Positions 1-28,375 of a stretch of DNA of 64,000 nt are shown here, one piece after another (positions within the stretch are counted from its first letter, which is position 1; each line of letters begins with the position of its first letter). A program made the translations under genes and the position numbers. The DNA is from Physella acuta (Eukaryota; Mollusca; Gastropoda; Physidae). The stretch is from assembly GCF_028476545.1 (NCBI RefSeq), contig NW_026731638.1:898501-962500 (forward strand), given 5' to 3'. The notes beneath the pieces are model-generated. The model was not told where the DNA came from. It did not search any database and worked only from the letters and a program-made list of their open reading frames with translations.

Positions 1-104
1 GTAAAGACCCGCTGCTTGTGTTCATAACACAATCCAACACAATAAAACAAAACCCACCCCTACACAAGACAAACAAATACTTTAAGTTCTACCTTTATTT
101 TTAC

Positions 105-293
105 CTTTATAATTCTTGACTGAGCAATTATTGTATGGATAGCGACAATTCGTGATGAGAGGTATTAATGTTTCATAATTTACTCTTTGTAAAGTCCATG
201 ATATTTCCATTGTAAAATAAGAATGTGTTGGACACGCACAGGTAACTCGGTCTCCTATTTTAAGTGTGTAGATCACTGCATAACAACTTCTCA
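105..293 (-). CDS. Gene Z exon 2, first half of Ig-like domain
   Basis: Acceptor CTACACAAACAG, 63 codons, donor GTAAAA, phase 1 at both ends. Visible motifs are L-K-I-G-D, C-A-C, I-S-W-T-L-Q-R-V-N, C-R-Y-P-Y-N-N-C. The pattern matches gene D exon 2 and gene A exon 2. The exon can be read further upstream in frame to an ATG at 399, but that stretch lacks a signal peptide and the acceptor is well placed, so the spliced start is preferred. Confidence 0.75.
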
Positions 294-544
294 CTGTTTG
301 TGTAGAGAAAATATTACAATTTTTATTCCTGAATAGATTACGACATTCTGATTTAAGAGCTACAAAAAGGAGTTTCACAAAAAAATTAGAATAAGTCATT
401 ATGTCGCAACTGCTACTATTGCTTTTCAGCTTTAAATATTATAATAAGATATTCAGACATTATGAATACATAGAAATATTAAATCACACAGACTAAAACA
501 CAGGCTAAAATTGTGCATTTAGCCATATACAGTTCTAAATGGTA

Positions 545-641
<97 letters not shown>

Positions 642-2709
642 TACATGTTTACATGTTTGTATAATTATATTTTTTGTTGCTTTTTTGTCTGTTTGGTTAG
701 AGGAGAGAATCTGCAATAAGTGTAGAGCTGTAAAATAAGTATTTAGGTACATAATAATGTTTTTTTTAACAATTTGTTGATCACAAATTAAGTTAAGGGT
801 CGTAAGATTAATCTATTGGTATATTCATTGGTAGAAACAACAATCTAATTATGAAAGTTCCGAACAATGACTTTAGTTATAGTGACGTCACATGATTCGT
901 TTACTTTTTACCATAATATGGTTACTAGCATGATACCCATTCAAAATTCTAACGATTTTCTGTTGGCTATAGCTTTAACGATACGTCCGTTTGCTATTTT
1001 TATTAGGTTCCAACACTATTATCAATTTTCAACAGTTCTTCTAATTTAAGTGTACAATAAATTTCTCTAGATCTACAGATAAGCTGTCGGAGGAAGGGAG
1101 TTATAGATCTAGAATCTAGGTCAAACCAAAATTAATTAGTTAAAAATAAAAACAAGTATTTAAAAACGAAAAATTATTAAGATTCTTATTAAAATATTTT
1201 AGTCCTTAAATATTTGATATAAATCTTTGCTTTTTAGCTTCAATGATCATCTAATTTAAGAATACAAGGGATTTATCTATCTCGATTTTAGATCTAGAGC
1301 TACGGAAAAACTAGACTTAAGCCAGTCGTAGATTCTAGATTTAGATCTCTAGCCCTATCTAGATCTGGAATCTATGCCAATAATGAGTTTCCATACTAAA
1401 TTATTTCAGACCTTAAATATTTTATATGTGTTTGTTTGTTTAACTTTGGAATTGGTTAATTTGGATCATATTTTATTTGAAATAATACTAGGGCCTATTC
1501 GCGTAAATCGAGTTTCTTACGCAGACACTAAGTTTACTATAGCAATAATTTTGCGTCTTATAGTTAGAGCCTAAATAGCTTAGATGTTAGTGTAATAGTT
1601 ATCACGCGGGTGGTATGGGTCCGAGACACATTATGTCAATGTTAATTTTCTTTTCAATATTTTTTAAAGTTGTGAATGATAAAGTTGCCTATCGGGACAT
1701 GGCGGGACACATGGCTAGTGAAGTAAAGCTCACCTGTTTCTATGTCCTCAGCATAAGTAGGGATAGTGTGGTCAGACCTATGCTCAGCCGAGATATTTTT
1801 TTAAGGATAAAAACATGCTGTCTGAGATTTAGCGGGTCACTAGGCAGGTGAAGTAGAGTGGGTAGGTGTAGGGTTCACCTGTGAAGGGATGGTGTGGTCA
1901 TACCCATACTCAACTGAAATCGTTGTTTCAAAAGACAAAAACATGTCTGAGTTGGCGGTACACTGGGCAGATGAAGTAGAGTTGATTTTTTTTTGTGACC
2001 GAAGCACGTAAGGGAAAGTGTGGTCAGACCCATGCTCAGCCGACATAGGTGTTTTAAAAGACAAAAACGTATGAGGTGTGTCGTCTTTTTTAATGTGGAC
2101 TATGTTGTTGTTTTTTTTTTTGTAATAATAAGTGATAATAGTGAGAAGAGGGAAAAGGTAAAAAAGATCAAAAGAACATGACGTCATTTATGGATGACCT
2201 TGAAAAACACGAATATTTAAGAAAAACAGGTAGTCTACTTGTAATTAAATTTTGGCACAAAACCTATTATTTTGTGAGTTTTAAACGAGCTGAAAGACAT
2301 GATTGTAATGGGTAAAATTTAAATTTAAAATGTATGAAATTTGAGAGTATTAAAGTTGCCTGGTATAAACTGAAAATGTATAAGAATGTCATTTTAAAGT
2401 TAAAAAAGTAATAATTTTACCATTTAAATTAACCAGTTAAATTTTGAAAACTACAACAAATATAATCCTTGCAGGAGTGTGTTTTTTTTTGTAAAAGTAA
2501 AACCCCAAAAATATCATGTATACACGTAAAATATTCGATTTTACTTTTAAAAAATCGGCAATATACAAGAAATTGTAGAAGAAATCACTCTTCTTCAAAG
2601 TAAAATATAGTTTTGAAATTTCAAAAGATAAAATTAATTATTTAAAATAAAGAAATCGTACAGTACCTTTGATGACAAAAATGATTAATAATAAAATGCT
2701 GAATTTCAT
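105..2709 (-). CDS. Gene Z: Ig-like single-pass receptor, partial (5' two exons)
   Basis: Two joined exons of a receptor-family gene transcribed leftward: signal peptide (2667-2709) and first half of an Ig-like domain (105-293). The second Ig half, TM and tail should lie beyond the left edge. Both junctions are phase 1, as in paralogues A and D. The Ig half has the expected B-strand Cys, the core Trp in WTLQRVN and two further Cys. Its surroundings match gene A: 690-1140 matches 9470-9930 and 2510-3910 matches 13760-14935, so Z and A arose by tandem duplication. The role (cell-surface recognition) is inferred from architecture. Gene identity beyond the family is unknown. Confidence 0.75.
549..638. 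repeat. (TA)n microsatellite
   Basis: Uninterrupted TA dinucleotides, about 45 units, inside gene Z intron 1. Confidence 0.95.
1685..2075. repeat. Three tandem SINE-derived segments
   Basis: The phrase 'tagtgtggtcag...atgctcagccga' with flanking 'gaagtagag' recurs three times at intervals of roughly 120-150 bases. This is the body of the tRNA-SINE found elsewhere in the window, here locally multiplied and lacking tRNA heads. Confidence 0.6.
2667..2709 (-). CDS. Gene Z exon 1, signal peptide
   Basis: ATG followed by MKFSILLLIIFVIKG, a short hydrophobic secretion signal, then donor GTACTG in phase 1. The start is supported by the homologous exon of gene A (MNFSISLFIIFVIKG) and of gene D (MDFSIFSLFVVFFFKG), all ending in K-G with the same phase and donor type. 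Confidence 0.75.
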
Positions 2710-3572
2710 TTTTCTTGATTTGAGGTCAGGTTTTACACATTAATAGAAGGTGTTTAACATATGTTAGATGTGGTACACTATAAGTAGATGGATTACACAG
2801 TTACATGATGCGCTAATTAAGTATGCAATTATTATGAACGTAAATGCTATCTTACGTGCATCTTAATTTAACCAAAATATACACTATATTTAAAGTAAAG
2901 AATTCTTTTTAGACCTAGTGACCAATTGGCAAATAAAGTCAAATTCATATGATTATTTCTAGTTAGCAGTGTAGCACTATACTGCTTAGGCCACGCCGTC
3001 TCAAACAACTCTCTATAGCACAATAATACAAAAAAAATCATCAACAAGCCCTATTTTCTATTATAAATCTATAAGATCATTGGTATGTCTCTATAGAGTC
3101 TAGTCTATCTTTACTTAATACATGTATTACACTATTCTAGTGCCATTGATGCCACATATTATTGCTTTACATACCAAATAAATATTGATTGGAACGAAAA
3201 AAATCAATATCAATCAATTATTTGTGCTGAAGCTAATTTATCGGGTGATATACAAACCGCAATTGCTGGGCATAGTGCTGATCATATTATCAATGTATAT
3301 GCCTAGGTCAAGAAACATATGAACTCTACTTCATCTGCTTTATGTTCGTTAGGTCGATAGAGAAATCTTAATTTTTAAGTTTTTCAAAACATATCGTTAA
3401 TATATAGCACTATTTTCTCTAAGTTTTACATAAAATGTACTTTCTATTTACATAACCAATATGATCTAACAATATAACTCGTTGAATCTAGCACAGAAAG
3501 ACTGAAACACATCTTCCTTAATGAAAGAACACAAGAAAATGACACACGTCACGGTCTTTTAGCAATACCTTC

Positions 3573-3607
3573 CAGGGCGACAGGTTTTCCTGGCCATTCT
3601 ATTTATA
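3573..3607 (-). promoter_or_regulatory. Predicted core promoter of gene Z (TATA box)
   Basis: TATAAATA lies on the minus strand at 3600-3607, followed by a conserved downstream segment. The same TATA and flank occur before gene A (14789-14796) and gene C (38852-38859). The start site would be about 25-30 bases further left. The ATG is roughly 0.9 kb downstream, so either a 5'UTR intron or a long leader is implied. Confidence 0.5.
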
Positions 3608-3917
3608 GTACGCCCCTAACGTACACACTGCTGTTATGTCCAGCCGACCGTGTCCATGCTGTTTTCCTTTATATTTTGAACTAGCCGGGTATGTCAATGT
3701 ACGTTTGTTTATGTGTTTGTGCCCGCAGCTCTGTGTTTAGATAATCATGATAACGCGCGTATAATAGTGCGGAAAAGTTGGAAAAATAGTTTTTTTTTAA
3801 ACTTTGCATTAATTCATAAATAATTAATTATGCATCCAATTAATTCAAATATAATGTCAGATTGCATTGTCTCCATTTCTTGACCTGCGTGCCGACTTTG
3901 AAACGAATCTGTCAGTT

Positions 3918-4450
<533 letters not shown>

Positions 4451-4469
4451 ATAATTAAGTTTATGTCTA

Positions 4470-4890
4470 TATGTTGATTTGAGATCATTTTTTCTTGAGA
4501 TCATTTGACCTTGAGATCATTTGTCCTGATATCTTTTGCCCTGAGATAATTTTTCCGTGAGATATTTTGCCTGGGATATTTTGTCTTAGATCACTTGTCC
4601 TGAGATCATTTATAATATCACTCTCTAATGATACCCTGTCTATATGGTTCATGTTGTGACGTTGTCGCTGTTGGTATTTATCTAAGGCGGATGTTAAGCA
4701 ACAACGGGCTACATACATTTCATGGTGTGGTGTAGTGATGCAAGTCGGTCGGCCTAAGTCACGTTCCTTACAACCAGGAAGTATCGCTAGCGGCTCGCTT
4801 TATGTGTTGAACTATGCGGTCTTTATAACACTATATTTCTTCGTTATTTGCTTAAACCTTGTACGAATCATTCATTGTGATTTATGTTTA
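4470..4890. repeat. Family-associated upstream block (copy near Z)
   Basis: Contains gatcatttg-type short tandem repeats, then 'ggatgttaa...cctaagtcacgttc...aggaagtatcgct'. The same block appears inverted at 15260-15660 near gene A, and in plus orientation at 38516-38640 (gene C) and 43995-44240 (gene D). No coding sequence seen. Confidence 0.6.
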
Positions 4891-4892
4891 CA

Positions 4893-5084
4893 ACATAGAC
4901 ATTGTTTCTTTCAGACTTTTTTCTCTAGGTGAGGGGGGGGGGGGCGGCACTTGACATTTTAGGGGGGGGGGGGGACGACGACGATTAAATTGTCCTGTGT
5001 GCGGACACTGTATATGTTTAATATTTAAATTCCATTATGTTGGGGGGGGGGGGTGTAGGGGCGCAGAGATGCCTTGGAAGTAAG
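4893..5084. mobile_element. hAT-type MITE 2, decayed copy
   Basis: G-rich element with ends resembling TTTCTTTCAGAC and the complement of a CTTCCAAGGCATCTC end. It is homologous to the better preserved copies at 14937-15146 and 44253-44445 and lies at the corresponding place in the upstream block. Confidence 0.5.
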
Positions 5085-5089
5085 TCTAA

Positions 5090-5640
5090 ACACAGACCTG
5101 CGGGCACAAAGCTATATAATCTCACATATCATTCCAATATTTTATTTCAGTTATTTTAATTGTCAAATTTTTAAATCCAGTAAAAGTCTAAGTGTTTTTT
5201 TTTTTTTGGGCGTAGTTTTATGCATGGCTGTTTACATATTTAAAATTCAATCGCACATACATATTACAATTAACATTTCAACTTAGAAAAGGCTTCAAAT
5301 GTCTTGAGTCTAACGGCTCGTCTTAATTATAAACTTTACTGTTATCACAAAATAATCAACAGCTAAATGATTTTAATACATCGTTTTATTAGAGTTCGAA
5401 AAATGGCACTCGATGCAGAACACAATTCTACAACACGTTTTAATGACCAAACAGGTTGAAATATCACGTAATCATATATCGATAGTCACAACTTTAATGT
5501 GTATAAAGCAAACGTGACCTTCGCCATTATCTCAATCCATTTAGGTGCCATGGTATAGAGAATTGGACTGATGGAATATATAGATATTTAACCTACACTA
5601 TTTACGAAAACCAACACAAGGAAAAAAATTACCGTAAAAA
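5090..5640. repeat. Interspersed repeat, copy 1
   Basis: About 500 bases similar to 20240-20940, for example 'gctatataatctcacatat' and 'gtgtataaagc(a/c)(a/c)acgtgacctt'. The second copy carries an 80-codon open frame that is interrupted here, so I treat both as noncoding repeat. Confidence 0.5.
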
Positions 5641-5813
5641 TTCATGGTATTTACAGGTAAAAATTCAATAATGATTTATTCCATTAGCAACAAGTTAAAA
5701 TAATACTGAAGAATATAGACACATTTTAATTGATAGAGAAAACAGAAATTTTAGCTTCATGATAAAGTATGCAGGATAACATCATTCATCCAACGAAGAC
5801 CATTTGTGGAGTT

Positions 5814-13951
<8,138 letters not shown>

Positions 13952-14189
13952 TTTTCTTGATTTGAAGTCACGTATTACACAATGATCGGATGTGTTTCAC
14001 ATTAGGTAGATGTGTTACACTAAAAGTAGATGGATTAGACAGCGAGTAGATGTGATCTTTAAGTATACAAATATTATTAAGGTAGGTTTTCTCTAACATT
14101 CATCTTAACCAACACCACTACACTATTTAATATTAAGTAAAATATCCTTTTTTAGACCTAGCGATTCTATTGGCCGATGAAGTAATTCA

Positions 14190-14335
14190 TATGACTCTAG
14201 ACCTCGGCGTTTGAAGAGAATGTGCGATCAGCACTTTGCACAGCCGCCTTTACTTTCATTAGCATGAGTTGGGATTCGAACTTGAGATTTTAGTGTTAGC
14301 AGTCTAGCGCTCTACCGCTTAGGCCACGTCGTTTC
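14190..14335 (-). mobile_element. tRNA-SINE (SINE-1), short copy
   Basis: Carries 'gcgatcagcactttgcacagccgcc' and a tRNA-like head with box B 'gattcgaact' and box A 'ctctaccgcttaggccacg' on the minus strand. The corresponding site near Z (2955-2995) retains only part of the head. Confidence 0.6.
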
Positions 14336-14761
14336 ATACCACTGTATGTAGCACACACAAATCATCAACAAGCCCTATCTTTTTTTTATATAAATCTATC
14401 AGATTCTTGGTGTGTCTCTGTAGAGACTAGTCTATGTTTTCTTAACAACTGTATAACACTAGTCTAGCGTCTTTGATGCTACATATTTTTGTTATGAATA
14501 CCAGATAAAAATTGATTCGCAATGGAACAAAAAATCAATAAAATGAATGGATTATTTGTGCTGTAGCTAATTATGGTGTTGATCTACAAAACCGCAATTT
14601 AAAATTTTCTTTTATTTATTGCAATATTTCCTCTAAGTTTTACATAACATATGATCTATTATTATCATTCAATAAATCCAGAACAAGAAGACTGAAACAC
14701 ACCCTCCTTATGGAAAAACGCAACAAAATGACACACGACTCGATCTCTTAGCAATACCTTC

Positions 14762-14796
14762 CAGGGAAACAAGTTTTCCTGGCCATTCTATTTATA
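14762..14796 (-). promoter_or_regulatory. Predicted core promoter of gene A (TATA box)
   Basis: TATAAATA at 14789-14796 on the minus strand, followed by 'GAATGGCCAGGAAAAC' exactly as in front of gene Z. It lies about 0.85 kb upstream of the signal-peptide exon. Confidence 0.5.
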
Positions 14797-14936
14797 GCAG
14801 GCCACTAAGGTACACACTGCTGTTATGTCCAGCCTACCGTGTCCTTGTCATGTTCCTTTGAATTTTAAACCAGCAGGGTATGTCAATGTATGTTTGTGTA
14901 TGTGTTTGTGTCAGCACGTCCGTGTTCAGAGTTTCT

Positions 14937-15146
14937 TCCAGGCATCTCTTCGGGGAAGGGGGGATGGGGGGAGGGCAGTTGTGAAGAAAGTCTACCGCTT
15001 CCCGCAAAGGTAATGGACTTTTATATAAAAATATATACTTTTACTAGTGTCCGCGATCAGAAAAATGTAGTCGTCTCCCCTCCTAAAATATCAAGTACAT
15101 CCCCCCCCCCCCGAATCCCCGAGAAAAAAGTCTGAAAGAAACACTG
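14937..15146. mobile_element. hAT-type MITE 2 with 8-bp target duplication
   Basis: Terminal inverted repeats CAGAGTTTCTTCCAGGC and CTGAAAGAAACACTG, flanked by tccgtgtt and tctgtgtt (7 of 8 identical). G-rich interior, no ORF. 8-bp duplications and CA(G)...(C)TG ends are typical of hAT elements. Confidence 0.75.
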
Positions 15147-15259
15147 TCTGTGTTGTCAACCGAAACATAATGAATAAATCTGTACAAGGTTTTATATTCT
15201 GCTTAAGTAAAACCGAACTATGCAGAACGTGTATGCTAACACGATTTACATTCCTCTTA

Positions 15260-15660
15260 TGTATAATAAGTAAAACCAAAAATAGAGACCGCATAGTGTT
15301 AAATCCCAAAAACAACTAACGTACAGTACCATAAACAATAAAGAACAAAGATATAATGTAACAAGCAATAAGTAAAGTATAACAAATAATGAAGAACGTA
15401 TAGTGTTATAAAGGACGTATAGTGTAACACATAAAAGCGAGCCGCCAGCGATACTTCCGGGTTGTAGGGCTTGTGACGTAGGCCGACCGACATGCATCAC
15501 TGCACACACCACCAAATTTACGTAGCCCGTTGTTGCTTAATATCCGCCGTAGATAAATACCAACAGCTAATTCTCAGTGTTGTTGGTAACAACATCACAA
15601 CATGAACCATATAGACAGGGTATCATTAAAGGGTGACAGAACAAATGATCTCAAGTAAAA
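15260..15660. repeat. Family-associated upstream block, inverted copy near gene A
   Basis: The reverse complement of 4470-4890, including 'gcgagccgccagcgatacttcc' and the short gatct/gatca repeats next to the hexamer array. The neighbouring 13760-14935 segment is in direct orientation, so this block was inverted separately. Confidence 0.65.
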
Positions 15661-15699
15661 TTGATCTCACATAAACATAAATATAAACATAATTATAAA

Positions 15700-15960
15700 C
15701 ACAAACATGAACGTGAACGTAAACTTGAACGTGAACGTGAACGTGAGCATGAGCATGAGCATGAGCATGAGCATGAGCATGAGCATGAGCATACGCATAC
15801 GCATACGCATACGCATACGCATACGCATACGCATACGCATACGCATACGCATACGCATACGCATACGCATACGCATACGCATACGCATACGCATACGCAT
15901 GCGCATACGCATGCGCATACGCATGCGCATACGCATACACATGCGCATACACATACATAT
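15700..15960. repeat. Compound hexanucleotide array
   Basis: Blocks of gaacgt, gagcat, gcatac and gcatgc units, about 260 bases. Counterpart of 3918-4450 with different unit variants. Open in all frames; not coding. Confidence 0.9.
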
Positions 15961-16001
15961 AAACGTAAACGTAAACATAAACATAAAAACTTAAAAACAT
16001 G

Positions 16002-17717
<1,716 letters not shown>

Positions 17718-17799
17718 CAGAACGTTGTAAGCATAAGCAGTAGAAGATAAAAAGGAATCCAATGCAAATGTATTTTAGAAATAACAGCACAAGGAAAAC
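17718..17799 (-). CDS. Orphan transmembrane exon candidate
   Basis: Acceptor TAGTGTTCCTTCAG, then 27 codons reading VFLVLLFLKYICIGFLFIFY followed by CLCLQRS, then donor G|GTAAGATG. Phase 0 in, phase 1 out. The open frame continues past the donor into a plausible short cytoplasmic tail (to 17566). It lies downstream of the TIR exon of gene T on the same strand. No ectodomain exon for it was found. It could be an alternative end of T or a remnant. Confidence 0.35.
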
Positions 17800-17989
17800 C
17801 TGAAGGAACACTAATAAAAGTCATTACAAATATTTCAAAAGTAATATAAATTATATTGAATTCATAGTATGCATAAAAATAAATAGAAACATGACAATAT
17901 ATAATAAATATGTGGAAATTTAAAAGGAAAATAATGGTAAATATTATTTTTATAAATGGTTAAATCATAAAAATATAATAAATAAATAA

Positions 17990-18735
17990 AGAGAGACATA
18001 AGATATGGTCCTATGTGCTTTGACCACAGGTGCTTTGACCATAGAGGCTTTGACCATAGGGGATTTGACCACAGGGGCTTTGACCACAGATGGGCTTTGA
18101 TCATAGGGACTTTGACTACAGAGAGGTGGTTAACCATAATATATAGATTTTAAAATAGAAATTATTAACTGTTATTTGATTTAAATTTGTGATACAATCA
18201 ATACGATTTTATATATGTTTCCTTAGAGTCCATAAATAGAAATTAACTTGTACTAAAAATTGTCAAGAACGGTATTTTAGTCTCCACGTAAGGCTGGTGT
18301 TAGGCCTCATAGATTTATTTTAAATATAAATGGAACACAAATAACACATATACCAAGTTTCACAAATAAATAGTGTAGATATACTTGAAAATACATAGGA
18401 TATAAAAAGGATTAAAAAAGGATAAAAAAACATGCCAACAGTATAGTCAAAGAAGTAATACTTGTTATGGTTAACTAAATAACAGATGAATTAACATACT
18501 ATTACACCCTGTCGCAATTTAAATATAATTACACAACTTTTAAAGTTAATCCTTACCATCTGTGATCAAAGACCCTGTATGGAAGAAAACAACTGTGGTT
18601 AAAGGCTGACACAGCGCTTGTGATAAAACACCCGTTGACAAACCACCAGTGATCAAAGACTCTCTGCTGAGAAAACACATGTGGTCAAACCCCCTATGGA
18701 CAAACCCCATATGGTCAAAACCCCTATGGTCAAAG
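17990..18735. mobile_element. Foldback-like element with inverted minisatellite arms
   Basis: Left arm 18005-18125 repeats 'tttgaccataggggc' about seven times. Right arm 18560-18735 repeats its complement 'cccctatggtcaaa'. About 430 bases lie between. AAGATAT occurs just outside both arms, a possible target duplication. Reminiscent of MULE or foldback elements with tandem-built ends. Confidence 0.45.
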
Positions 18736-18910
18736 ATATAATGCAAATTTAAAAGTTAGTCTCTTCTGATAAGTAAATATTATACGTAAATATTTAAACT
18801 TAATTTTCAAATCGAGAAAACGTAACTTAAATTTACTTTTAATTTATAAATTTAAAAATATCTTATCAAAAATGTAACATAACAGTAAAACAATGTTGAA
18901 AATTTTTAAA

Positions 18911-26248
<7,338 letters not shown>

Positions 26249-26302
26249 TTCAATGTGTCTGTACTCTGTTCTCTATATCAACAATATGATTTATTTTGTT
26301 AT

Positions 26303-26729
26303 GGGATCATCCATAAATTAAGTCACGCTATTTACCTACCCCTCCCCACCGTCACACATCGTCACAAAAATCCAGACCCCACCCCTTAAAATGACGTCAC
26401 ACCTCATCATACAACCCACACCACCCCCCTCCCCCATCAAAATTACAGTTGCTTTTTTCTTAAAACATCGATATTCTTCCAAAATCTTGACTGAACTTTT
26501 TCAACATAGAGTGTTTTAATCCATTTCTATTACAATTTATTAAAACAGGTTTCTAAAATTCGAAAAATAACGGCTAAAATTCGTTTTCTTACATTGCTTT
26601 TTATAATGCAAAAAGTGTGACGTCACACCACCTGAACCTCCCCCCTCCACGCTCCCCCTCATCACACACACTCACCAAATTCCGGACCCTTTTCCCCCTC
26701 GAGTATGACGTCATTTATGCACGACCCCC
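26303..26729. mobile_element. MITE 4 (CATAAATGACGTCA type)
   Basis: About 430 bases between 'gggatcatccataaatt' and 'atgacgtcatttatgcacgacccc', an imperfect terminal inverted repeat. The interior has two G/C-rich arms around 'aaaacatcgatattcttccaaaatctt'. Homologous to 43532-43969 and 54090-54521. Target duplication not clear; superfamily unassigned. Confidence 0.65.
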
Positions 26730-27289
26730 TAGTCTAATGTAATTATTTTGCTTTTAAAAACATTGTCAACTTGAATGTTCGCATATTAAATTGTAATTAA
26801 TTAAGTAAATTAATATGCAAATATTTTGTTAAAATTGCTATCAGGTGGGTTTGAACAGTTTGTGTTTAATCTATCGTTTTATTTAGGTAGGCCTACGTAA
26901 AATCGGCCAAAGCGAATAATGTGATAGAAAGGTGACTTATTAATTGAGCTCAAACACAAGTGTGTTGTGATATATTTGTATCAAATGTAAAATATATTTG
27001 AATAAAAAACCAAACACATTGTTTAAATATATCAACAAAGGACGGATATTAAATTGAAACAGTAGTGTTTGAGAGAAAGATTTGCAATATAAACAGATGC
27101 CATTTGTAATATTATAACTATAAGTTATGACAAGTAAAAGAACTCTAAACAGATGGCTATTAAGTTAATGCTCTTAGTTGCATCTGATTAAAATGTTGCT
27201 AATCTTTCAAATTATTATTGAAAAGCCTAAGTATAATTGTTTAAACAAAGGTATAAGATACATTTTTGAAACATTTAAAATAAAGAGGG

Positions 27290-28375
27290 GACTGATCTCC
27301 ACTAAACTTTCTCGTATATTTTTATACATTATTAAGCGATCAATCGTGATATAGAAACCGGAACTAGTGTAAAATACCACCTCCGGTTATTGAAGTTCAC
27401 TCAATAATTAAAAATAATCTAAGTACACGATTCTTTACTTATAGATGATATTTCTTCAACCTAACTAAAACGGTGCTCAAATTAAATTTCTCACTCAGCA
27501 ATAGAATAAAGTATCATATCAGGCTGCCGTAAAATGGTAGAAAATTTGATAGAATAATACGCATGCAATTGAATATACAAATATGAAATGTCTTCAAACT
27601 AGCTTAAACTAAACGGAGCTCTAGTTATTTGCTTTTAAGTAAGTAAAAAATGATAAGAACTACAAATTTTATATATTACTTTTATATGAAATTTCGTCAA
27701 CATAACTGAAACGGTACTTCTTCTTCTTCTTCTTCTTCGTTCTTAATTATTAGTGTTGAAGGGGATCGAGATTTATCTGCCAGTGGGTTTGAACTCGAGA
27801 CTTTGTTCGAATTTATCAACCATGAGCTTTTTGCCGACTCGACTACGCCTCCAACACAATTAAGCGTTACGTGTCAACTGGTTATGCGCCATTGAGGCCA
27901 TTGACTCCGATTTCAGCCTGCTTTTCTTTTTGGATTTGCTTCCATAGCCTTTGTCCAACCAAGAACAAACTACAAGGCAGCAGTTGTTTAATTTCGGAGT
28001 TGTCTCTCCTAGAAGAGTGGCTGTCCCCAGCTAACGAGCCTCATCTGCCCGAGGGTTCGAACTCGAGACTTTTCGGTTTAGCAACCATGAGCTTTACCGA
28101 CTCGACCACGCCGACGGTACTCAAACAATGGTGTTTAAAGACATCACAGACATACAGACCAAATTGCAAAATCATGCTTTTCCGTTCCTGAATGATGTAA
28201 AACATTTGTAAAAAATCTCAGATTAGATTTTTATCAAGATTACATGCATTCTTTATGTTTCATATATAATAAAGAAGGGAGGTGTTAAACGGCAAAAACT
28301 GTCAAAACATTTGATAATTATTCAGCACCATTACAATACTTTCTTTATACTCTATGTACGAGAAATTAAAAATAA
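27290..28375 (+). repeat. R4 repeat interrupted by SINE-2
   Basis: Begins 'gggactgatctccactaaactttctcg' and ends 'tttatactctatgtacgag'. The SINE at 27719-28113 splits it, leaving ACGGTACT on both sides. Confidence 0.65.
27719..28113 (-). mobile_element. SINE-2, (GAA)n-tailed tRNA-SINE with 8-bp target duplication
   Basis: Minus-strand head CGTGGTCGAGTCGGTAAAGC (box A) and GAGTTCGAACCC (box B); tail of GAA repeats. A second tRNA-like segment inside (27790-27850) suggests a dimeric structure. Flanked by ACGGTACT at 27711-27718 and 28114-28121. Confidence 0.8.

Larger units (their letters stand above)
294..2666 (-). other. Gene Z intron 1
   Basis: A 2.4-kb intron with no further exon that I can recognise. 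It holds a (TA)n tract (549-638), a 450-bp segment shared with the gene A intron, a patch rich in AGATCTAG-type hexamers (1065-1375) and a triplicated SINE-derived segment (1685-2075). Confidence 0.5.
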
